Source: Euryarchaeota archaeon UBA623 (GTDB lineage: Archaea > Thermoplasmatota > Poseidoniia > Poseidoniales > Thalassarchaeaceae). From it: a DNA stretch of 9,200 bases. The notes beneath the pieces are model-generated. The model was not told where the DNA came from. It was given only the letters and a program-made list of their open reading frames with translations, and did no database searches. The stretch is from positions 1 to 9,200 of the forward strand of contig DAUV01000046.1 of the NCBI GenBank assembly GCA_002505325.1, given 5' to 3'. Position numbers and translations under genes: made by a program. Shown piece after piece: positions 5,401 to 9,200 of the stretch; the stretch's first letter is position 1; every line of letters starts with the position of its first letter.

Positions 5401-7583
5401 GTCAGGCCCACTGTGACGCCATGGTCCTTAGGAACCGCCATCATGTACAGATCTTGTGCGTCGCTGGAGGAATGTATCGAGCCATTGTATTCCGCACTCA
5501 TAGCTGAGATGTTGAACGCCGAGGAGGAGTATGAACCGGCATCTCCGAAGCTCGGACTGGTGTAGTTGCCAGCCGAGCTATTGACGCAAGAAGACTGTCC
5601 GAGATCCGGCTGATAGGTGCCAGATGGACACAGAGACTGCGTGATTGCTTGGCCGACACTCACGAAGTTTCCAGCTGATGCATCGTAGCACAACGGATAT
5701 CCGGCCTCGGGCTGGTAGGAACCAACTGAGCAAGATGTGTGATAGAGATCACCAGACTCTGCGTAGTGCCCGGCCTCTGCCGGACTGCATGCGATTCTCC
5801 CCCATGAACCAGGATTACAGTTCATCCATCTGGAGGGGTTGCTCGGGTAGGGGTCGTCCGGCACCGCCACACCGTCGCCATCGTCGTCGCCCGCCATGTG
5901 AGTGTCGAGTGCATTGACAGTACCATCGCCGTCCATATCCTGGTCCGAGTAGGCCACCTCGGCCCCGAGTGCGAAATTCATTGTATGAGGATTAAGCAGA
6001 GGGTCTGTGGTTCCATCAAACTCGCCGGATTGTTGACCCCAACATTGCATTGAGTAGTCATTGAGTATTGCGCATGTCGCACCAGATCCAGCCGAGATTG
6101 CTATGGCACTGCTGCCAGTGCTCAGATTGACGTGCACTGGGGCGTTTCCATTCACACCGTTGCACCCACTGGAAGGGATGACCGAGCTACACGAACCGTC
6201 GCCCCACTGGCCATAGGTGTTGACGCCCCAGCAGTTCATCGAGCCGTTGTCAAGGATTGCACACATGTGGTCTGAAGTCCCGTCGATAGCGACTGCAGTC
6301 CTGCCGGCGGCAAAATCAATATGGACAGAACCATTTGTGACTGCCCCAAACATCGAGGTGACTGTGTAGGACTGGCCCCAGCAGTATACGGAGCCGTTCT
6401 CGAAGATGGCGCAGGCCCCATAGCCAGGAGTAGCTATAGCGACGGCTCGCATTCCTGTCGAGTGATTGACCTCAACTGGCTCATTGCTGTGAGTAGTAGT
6501 ACCATCCCCAAGAACTCCGTAGAAGTTTCCTCCCCAGCACTTCACCGCCCCCGTATTCGTTATCGCGCACGTGGAATCGACTCCAGCGGATATTGCCACG
6601 GCGGTGGTGTTAGTCCCCAGGTCAACGCTCACGGGCGAGTTCCTATTCGCGTTGGACCCGTCTCCAAGCTGTCCGACGTTGTTCCTGCCCCAGCAGTTGA
6701 CAGAGCCGTCGGTGAGAATGGCGCAGTTGTGGTTGTTCCCATCGGATATAGCAGCGGACATACGGGTGCCGAAGTCGACTGTCCCGTTGCTGAGGGAGAA
6801 GGAGCCGAGACCGAGCTGGCCGTAGTTGTTGGGCCCTGTGCATCTGAGGCTATAATTGTCCAGAAGAGCGCAGGATCCTGCGACTGATATCACATCATCG
6901 TTAGTGTAGACAGGGGCCCCACCTCCGGTGCTGTTACCTCCCCCAGTACCGGAGGTGAAGGTCACTAGAGTACCGTTGTCGAGGACTAGAGTGGGCGAAC
7001 CCGAGTTGAGTTCAAACGCCGAGTGAGAGAATACCGAGTTCCTCTGCGAGCCGGGCTGATTGTAAGGCGAAGAAGGAGGTGATGAGGTAGCCTCGGAAAT
7101 GGTCCATGAGGCAGTTCCCCATGAGTCGCCGGAAGTTGTTCCTGTCCCATCTACGAAGTTCACTGCTAGATTGAAGGTTGTATCACCAGAACCGCTGGAA
7201 GGAGCTGTCCAGTCGATTGTCCACGAGCGCGAATTGAAATTGGAGTGAGTCGCTTCTCCATTAGTCGCTACCTGAGCGTTGGTTCCAGCATTGGATAAGG
7301 TGCCTTGGGTCGCGTCTAGGTTGAATCCTCCCTTCGTTCCAGAGGTCCCGCCACTGCCGCCGATAGTTAGGGAGTAAACTGTCCCCGGTGTGTAACCAGA
7401 ACTAGGCTGACCAGCCAAGGATGGAGTGACGGTGTTTGCTCCTCCATGGCAGGATCCTCCTCCGCAACCTGTGCTAGAAGATCCAGTCTTACCTGAACTG
7501 TAGGCAAACGCCTCTTGGGGGACAGCGAAAACCAGCAGTAGTAGAATTAGAAGTGCGATTTGCCTTGAATAACCATTGTCCAT
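2361..7583 (-). CDS. Giant mosaic cell-surface protein (signal peptide, choice-of-anchor V-like, RCC1, Cys-rich repeats, PPC, TSP3, TM, cytoplasmic tail)
   Basis: Residues are numbered from the upstream ATG at 7589; the preferred start is Met3 (7583), because AGGAGG ends 8 bases before it and would sit only 2 bases from Met1. Order: signal peptide 1-29 (cleavage after AFA); choice-of-anchor V-like beta domain 30-166 with C42-x4-C47-H48; six RCC1-type blades about 236-545, most with CAIL.(D/N)GS...CWG; short Asp-rich Ca-binding segment 549-580; Cys-rich 34/37-residue repeats 591-1425; a PPC-like domain inserted at about 690-795; TSP3 repeats 1461-1615; transmembrane helix about 1626-1646 followed by MRRKG; a 96-residue acidic/Pro-rich cytoplasmic tail ending in a W/Y/G module. 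More than 20 N-x-S/T sequons lie between residues 205 and 1276, so heavy glycosylation is plausible. No protease, glycosidase or transferase motif was seen; binding, adhesion or a surface stalk is the inferred role. The gene ends 20 bases from the symporter stop and lies about 100 bases after the radical SAM gene on the same strand. Confidence 0.88.
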   Translation of the reverse strand: MDNGYSRQIALLILLLLVFAVPQEAFAYSSGKTGSSSTGCGGGSCHGGANTVTPSLAGQPSSGYTPGTVYSLTIGGSGGTSGTKGGFNLDATQGTLSNAGTNAQVATNGEATHSNFNSRSWTIDWTAPSSGSGDTTFNLAVNFVDGTGTTSGDSWGTASWTISEATSSPPSSPYNQPGSQRNSVFSHSAFELNSGSPTLVLDNGTLVTFTSGTGGGNSTGGGAPVYTNDDVISVAGSCALLDNYSLRCTGPNNYGQLGLGSFSLSNGTVDFGTRMSAAISDGNNHNCAILTDGSVNCWGRNNVGQLGDGSNANRNSPVSVDLGTNTTAVAISAGVDSTCAITNTGAVKCWGGNFYGVLGDGTTTHSNEPVEVNHSTGMRAVAIATPGYGACAIFENGSVYCWGQSYTVTSMFGAVTNGSVHIDFAAGRTAVAIDGTSDHMCAILDNGSMNCWGVNTYGQWGDGSCSSVIPSSGCNGVNGNAPVHVNLSTGSSAIAISAGSGATCAILNDYSMQCWGQQSGEFDGTTDPLLNPHTMNFALGAEVAYSDQDMDGDGTVNALDTHMAGDDDGDGVAVPDDPYPSNPSRWMNCNPGSWGRIACSPAEAGHYAESGDLYHTSCSVGSYQPEAGYPLCYDASAGNFVSVGQAITQSLCPSGTYQPDLGQSSCVNSSAGNYTSPSFGDAGSYSSSAFNISAMSAEYNGSIHSSSDAQDLYMMAVPKDHGVTVGLTSPSGADFDLAIYDEALNLLNSSYSTSYDETSTNNTNFSAETNLYILVSPWNGTGQYTLQVWLFDIADGTLVGNPTMSIDVEIGAGQYLCSPGTYQPDTGQSSCTGASPGHYVSGSGSTTQTPCSPGSFQSGTAQTSCLLATLGNFVNTYAAIDQTPASAGHYVNTTGATEEVACIIGTYQPNIGQASCLDADAGYYVPSTGSDFQTACSPGTYQPSTGQSSCIDASAGYYVLYYNSTNQTACPIGTYQPSTGQSFCLDASPGHYVNSVASTSQTPCDIGSYQSLYGQDRCDSADPGYYVPTTGSTNQTACDPGTFQPNSGSSLCIESPAGYYVSTSAATSPSPCLPGTYNPLMGSSSADACQQADPGNSVPMAGSSYQTPCTPGHYQPSSGQSSCLDADAGYFVAVHGANSQTTCGLGTFNPNTAQSSCTDASPGHYVDTPASTSQIACTPGTYNPSTGSSSASDCLPTDAGNYVPMAGAAEQIPCAAGSYQPSFGQASCILSDPGHYVPATNYQNQLKCLLGTFQPYSGASSCSDAEPGHYVDSNGSASQTECPPTTYNPATGSDDRDDCIDVEPGHYSAEWGTAEHLECAHGTYQPNSGQMSCIDADPGHFVSSSGAISQSACPAGTYNPSEASGSAADCISADLGHYVGNQASSTQTPCSLGTYQDSPGQLSCIDAAPGHYVSVIGLDHQTPAPLDTYATGTASTSTEGCPENHITLQEGADSQDDCFIDSDGDRIHDTADSDDDNDGVVDGTDMCPLGMMGWSSSPGSDNDADGCKDTEEDSDDDNDGFPDDGDALPLNPAEHLDNDGDGLGDNEDPDDDNDGLTDSEEATADTDPKDTDTDDDGFGDAVDAFPKDPTEWADTDGDGYGDNGDAFPSDASKHLEEDLFGKYGFVIAIFGSILVFGLGGWMVMRRKGEATVTEAAEHTHSVETPTQPAYESEPESETNTGQFLEELEADLSRPTPPPHAKMNEQGQLVWVDDAGTVYAQNPDGSTVTFNVSTGLWEPLE
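2652..2714 (-). other. Transmembrane helix and stop-transfer of the giant protein
   Basis: Residues about 1626-1646 are hydrophobic (GFVIAIFGSILVFGLGGWMV) and are followed by the positive cluster MRRKG. With the N-terminal signal peptide this gives a type I topology: large ectodomain outside, 96-residue tail inside. The helix is flanked outside by the end of the TSP3 stalk. Confidence 0.85.
2745..3209 (-). repeat. TSP3-type Asp-rich calcium-binding stalk
   Basis: Residues about 1461-1615 consist of repeated D-x-D-x-D-G-x-x-D units such as DSDGDRIHD, DSDDDNDGVVDG, DNDGDGLGDNEDPDDDNDG and DTDGDGYGDNGDAFP. They match the thrombospondin type 3 repeat, which binds Ca2+ and forms a rigid rod. The position next to the membrane helix suggests a spacer that lifts the ectodomain from the membrane. 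The cysteines C1489 and C1509 within it could form a disulfide. Serine-rich open frames on the opposite strand are by-products of the GAY codons and are not genes. Confidence 0.88.
3315..5819 (-). repeat. Cys-rich 34/37-residue repeat array, ephrin-receptor/GCC2-GCC3-like
   Basis: About twenty units cover residues 591-1425. The unit reads roughly C-x-x-G-T-Y-Q-P-x-x-G-Q-S-S-C followed by x-D-A-x-x-G-H-Y-V-x-x-x-G-x-x-x-Q-T-x. The standard period is 34 residues (102 bases). Units starting at Cys 1074, 1179, 1284 and 1355 are 37 residues (111 bases), with a YNP..GSSSA.DC insertion in the first half. Each unit has a CX13C (or CX16C) first half and a cysteine-free second half. The C-x-x-G-T-Y pattern is like the Cys-rich repeats of ephrin receptors and GCC2/GCC3 (Pfam PF07699-type), though the half-repeat spacing is distinct. 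The array probably forms a disulfide-stabilised rod. The array is interrupted once, after the third unit, by a PPC-like domain. Confidence 0.8.
5196..5522 (-). other. PPC-like beta-sandwich domain inserted in the Cys-rich array
   Basis: Residues about 690-798 depart from the Cys-rich pattern and contain no cysteine. They read as a bacterial pre-peptidase C-terminal (PPC) type domain: a first strand ending in D-A-Q-D-L-Y-M-M-A-V, then HGVTVGLTSPSGADFDLAIYD, an Asn/Ser-rich loop, and TNLYILVSPWNGTGQYTLQV at the end. The order 'D..D.Y...V', 'v.L.....DfDL.lyd' and 'y.l.V....g.g.Y.L.v' is the hallmark of that fold, which often binds carbohydrate or other surfaces. Confidence 0.75.
5955..6884 (-). 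repeat. RCC1/BLIP-II-type beta-propeller, six recognisable blades
   Basis: Residues about 236-545 carry six units of roughly 50-60 residues. Four begin with A-I-S/A-x-G-x-x-x-x-CAI and continue with x-x-G-(S/A)-V/M-x-CWG, for example CAILTDGSVNCWG (289-301), CAITNTGAVKCWG (341-353), CAIFENGSVYCWG (393-405) and CAILDNGSMNCWG (443-455). YGQLG and GDGS loops follow, as in RCC1 repeats. The paired cysteines C-x9-C recur in every blade and probably form an in-blade disulfide, fitting an extracellular location. RCC1 and BLIP-II propellers have seven blades; the seventh is not clear here, although residues 185-212 could supply closing strands. Confidence 0.85.
7092..7502 (-). other. Choice-of-anchor V-like N-terminal domain with a haem-type C-x4-CH motif
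   Basis: Directly after the signal peptide, residues 30-166 begin YSSGKTGSSSTG, then C42-GGGS-C47-H48. This is followed by YTPGTVYSLTI, GGFNLDATQGTLSN, ATHSNFNSRSWTIDWTAP and NFVDGTGTTSGDSWGTASW. This series matches the Reeler-like 'choice-of-anchor V' domain of many bacteria and archaea, in which the N-terminal region often carries a CxxCH-like motif. Here the spacing is C-x4-CH rather than CxxCH, a spacing that can still hold haem c in some cytochromes. Whether haem is bound here is open. Confidence 0.7.
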
Positions 7584-7591
7584 TCTCATAC

Positions 7592-7597
7592 CCTCCT
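7592..7597 (-). promoter_or_regulatory. Shine-Dalgarno that decides the start of the giant protein
   Basis: On the minus strand AAGGAGGGT runs into ATGAGAATG. AGGAGG at 7597-7592 is complementary to the archaeal 16S rRNA 3' end. It is separated by 2 bases from the ATG at 7589 and by 8 bases from the ATG at 7583, so the second ATG is the more likely start. Confidence 0.75.
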
Positions 7598-7630
7598 TGT
7601 CTTCTCATTGTATCTTGGTCAAAGAGGTTC

Positions 7631-7646
7631 GTCGGACCAGTCCGAC
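7631..7646. promoter_or_regulatory. Perfect 7+7 inverted repeat, candidate operator
   Basis: The plus strand reads gtcggac-ca-gtccgac, a perfect dyad of 7-base arms with a 2-base centre. It lies about 8 bases downstream of a TATA-like box and about 48 bases before the start of the giant gene, i.e. around the expected transcription start. Such a position fits a repressor operator. Read as RNA it could also form a 6-bp stem with a CCAG-type tetraloop in the leader. No regulator is known from this window. Confidence 0.35.
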
Positions 7647-7654
7647 TAGTGCCC

Positions 7655-7660
7655 ATTATA
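7655..7660 (-). promoter_or_regulatory. TATA-like box for the giant surface-protein gene
   Basis: The minus strand reads ttcttctataatggg, with TATAAT at 7660-7655, the most AT-rich stretch of the gap between the radical SAM stop and the giant gene. In archaea transcription starts about 25 bases downstream, here near 7630, giving a leader of about 45 bases that includes the Shine-Dalgarno. No convincing BRE is visible, so this is a plausible but unproven promoter. Confidence 0.4.
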
Positions 7661-7688
7661 GAAGAAACCGATGCAGTTCGCAATATCA

Positions 7689-9200
7689 CTATTCCTGCGC
7701 CACGTCCGGCCTTGCATCAGCGTTCAGAACGGCTTTCGCGAGGCCTGGTATGTCCAGTCCGGCGGCCTCAAAAGCCTCGTTCAGAGAATAGGAGTTCCCC
7801 TTTGACGAAGCCCTTGCACAAGCGCTTACTAGCCTCCAAGCACCTTTACTGCCGATTCCGGGTATGGCCTCTAACTGGTGCTGAGTCGCCGAATTTACAT
7901 CCAGACCTGTCTCGACACCGGTGATGCTGCGCATCCCGTGGCTCGTGACTATAATTTCCGAGGCGCTCTCTAGTGGTATCTTGTACGGGACTCCTACAAG
8001 GATAGGGTACGCTCCTATCTGCCGTCCGAAGGTTATGCCAGCTGTCCCTATGATGGATTCATCGCGATGCTTTGGTTCCAATACCTGCTCAGGCCTGCGG
8101 ATACGGTCATCATGGGCCTCCCACCAGACTCCTTTGAGGGTCGTGCCAATCGGCAGCATCTCCTCCAGTAGAGGTCGGTCGATGCCCTCACGGACCTCAC
8201 GCTTGAATTCGCTGAAGGCCTGCTCTGGAATCTCCTGAAAGCCCTGCCCCTCAACCTGTCGGATGTTAATTCTCCTGAGCCACAATCCCTCCTCCCGCAT
8301 ACTCTTGAGGAGTTCAAGATTCATCCGGTAACTCTCTACGGTCTCTCCATTCAAGCCAGCGATGAAATTGAGTCCAGGTAGTAACTTGGGAAGTCCCCTT
8401 TCTCCGCGCTCTCTACCGTATTCGTTGACCAACCTGACTGCGGTTCGGAGCTGATTCGGATCGCAGTTCAACCAGTTCTGCTCGTGCACTGTAGGATCTG
8501 CCGACTCCAGTCCAAACGAGAGCACCGCACCGTCGGAGAGAGTCTCGACGAGAGTCTTCGTTATCTCAGTGGCCGGCTCGATACTCTCGGCGACAATCGA
8601 TGGGTTGGCATTATCGACATGGAGAATTGTTAGTCTCTCGTCCTCGCGCGCACCGTGCAGCACCTTGGCTATCGGCTCGGGGTCCGGGACTGGATACTCG
8701 AGATTCTCCACGCCTTCAGCACGGTAGGTGTAGATGTCCGTAGCCCCTCCTATGCGGACGTTCCTAACTCCTGAGTCAAGAGCCGTGGATATCTCTGCGA
8801 GGACATCTTCCTCGTCACGCCATAGCGGCAGCCCTTTCTTCGGTTCGATGCAGAACTTGCACCCACGCTTGAAGCGGACGCATCCTTGGTAGAGCTCGAT
8901 TTCATAGGTTAGCGGTCCGGGAGAGCCTTCGGGAGAAGCGAGATCAGGGTGTTCGGTGACTGCTTTCGAAGATGCTCCCGCCAGTGCCCACTCAGACCAT
9001 TGCTCGGGTGTCCTCTTTCTGTGTCCCCACTGCCCCGTCGACAGATAGTGATGGAGTGAGGCATCGGTGTCCTGGACTGCGCAGAACAGCCTCGATCGGA
9101 GCGGCGTCCAGCCGTCGTAACGCCAATTGCGGATTGCCCAGCCACCGCACAGCACAGGCTGCTCGCTCGGCAGAATTGAGAGTAGGTTGTCCATCTCACG
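7689..9200 (-). CDS. Radical SAM enzyme with C-terminal helix-hairpin-helix (COG1031 type), probably N-terminally truncated by the window
   Basis: Numbered from the ATG at 9194, the core begins TYEIELYQGC (96-105) and has the cluster cysteines C105-x6-C112-x2-C115, followed by IEPKKGLPLWRDEEDV. It continues with RIGGATDIYTY (147-157), ILHVDNANPSIVAE (190-203), LSFGLESADPTV (225-236), LLPGLNFIAGLNGE (271-284) and LRRINIRQV (306-314), then TFGRQIGAYPILVGVP (388-403). Residues 431-455 (VNSATQHQLEAIPGIGSKGA) form a helix-hairpin-helix. This order matches COG1031, an archaeal family of unassigned function; the HhH suggests binding of nucleic acid. The reaction and substrate are unknown. The frame stays open upstream of 9194 to the window edge, and family members have an additional N-terminal segment before the region corresponding to PVLCGGW, so the ATG at 9194 is probably internal. 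The TAG stop is at 7689-7691; the giant gene follows on the same strand after about 100 bases. Confidence 0.82.
   Translation of the reverse strand, partial: REMDNLLSILPSEQPVLCGGWAIRNWRYDGWTPLRSRLFCAVQDTDASLHHYLSTGQWGHRKRTPEQWSEWALAGASSKAVTEHPDLASPEGSPGPLTYEIELYQGCVRFKRGCKFCIEPKKGLPLWRDEEDVLAEISTALDSGVRNVRIGGATDIYTYRAEGVENLEYPVPDPEPIAKVLHGAREDERLTILHVDNANPSIVAESIEPATEITKTLVETLSDGAVLSFGLESADPTVHEQNWLNCDPNQLRTAVRLVNEYGRERGERGLPKLLPGLNFIAGLNGETVESYRMNLELLKSMREEGLWLRRINIRQVEGQGFQEIPEQAFSEFKREVREGIDRPLLEEMLPIGTTLKGVWWEAHDDRIRRPEQVLEPKHRDESIIGTAGITFGRQIGAYPILVGVPYKIPLESASEIIVTSHGMRSITGVETGLDVNSATQHQLEAIPGIGSKGAWRLVSACARASSKGNSYSLNEAFEAAGLDIPGLAKAVLNADARPDVAQE
7758..7904 (-). other. Helix-hairpin-helix domain of the radical SAM protein
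   Basis: Residues about 431-479 read LDVNSATQHQLEAIPGIG, then SKGAWRLVSACARA and a further helix NEAFEAAGLDIPG. The VN.A....L..IPGIG.K.A pattern is the classical HhH of DNA/RNA-binding proteins, including ComEA-type domains. It suggests the enzyme docks on nucleic acid such as tRNA or rRNA, but that is inference. Confidence 0.75.

Noticed and set aside
3315..5819. Regular DNA repeats spaced about 102 bases that might look like a CRISPR or other non-coding array
   Set aside because: The repeats keep frame, vary mainly at third positions and encode a conserved Cys/Gly/Tyr pattern. Unit length and divergence do not fit CRISPR direct repeats and spacers.
6321..6887. Plus-strand open frame of 188 codons opposite the RCC1 region
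   Set aside because: It lies entirely within the minus-strand gene, whose translation shows clear RCC1 blades; the plus-strand translation has no recognisable domain or start signal.
7553..7924. Plus-strand open frames across the promoter gap and the 3' end of the radical SAM gene
   Set aside because: They overlap the TATA box, dyad and Shine-Dalgarno and the HhH-coding region in antisense, with no domain and no ribosome site.

Overview
The window has the look of a planktonic archaeal genome, most likely Marine Group II/III Euryarchaeota (Thermoplasmatota). This is inferred from three things. One gene belongs to a mainly archaeal radical SAM family with a C-terminal helix-hairpin-helix. A very long secreted protein ends in Asp-rich thrombospondin-type-3 repeats, one membrane helix and an Arg/Lys stop-transfer tail. 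The base composition is moderate. There is no rRNA or marker gene here, so the assignment stays tentative.

Layout: (1) bases 2-604, plus strand, the C-terminal part of a secreted sialidase-like/BNR-repeat protein whose start lies before the window; (2) 688-2340, plus strand, a complete sodium:solute symporter of about 550 residues; (3) after a 20-base convergent junction, 2361-7583, minus strand, a giant mosaic surface protein of about 1740 residues; (4) 7689-9200, minus strand, a radical SAM enzyme with a C-terminal HhH domain (COG1031 type), whose N-terminus probably lies beyond the window edge. Almost all of the window is coding. The gaps are 83, 20 and about 100 bases. No RNA genes, insertion sequences, CRISPR array or prophage were seen.

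The giant protein dominates the window. In order it has a signal peptide, a choice-of-anchor V-like domain with a haem-type C-x4-CH motif, six RCC1-type blades, a short Ca-binding segment, about twenty Cys-rich 34/37-residue repeats of the ephrin-receptor/GCC2-GCC3 type interrupted by one PPC-like beta domain, a TSP3 stalk, a transmembrane helix, and a cytoplasmic tail ending in a compact W/Y/G-rich module. The Cys-rich array carries a higher-order period of three repeats (34+34+37 = 105 residues). The roughly 100-base gap before this gene has a TATA-like box, a perfect 7+7 inverted repeat just downstream of it, and a strong Shine-Dalgarno whose spacing picks the second of two ATG codons.

The genes do not form an obvious pathway. 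The BNR protein, the symporter and the giant protein share a cell-surface theme (recognition or breakdown of extracellular material, and uptake), but no functional coupling can be shown from the sequence. The radical SAM gene upstream of the giant gene is on the same strand, yet the gap with its own promoter-like signals suggests separate transcription.
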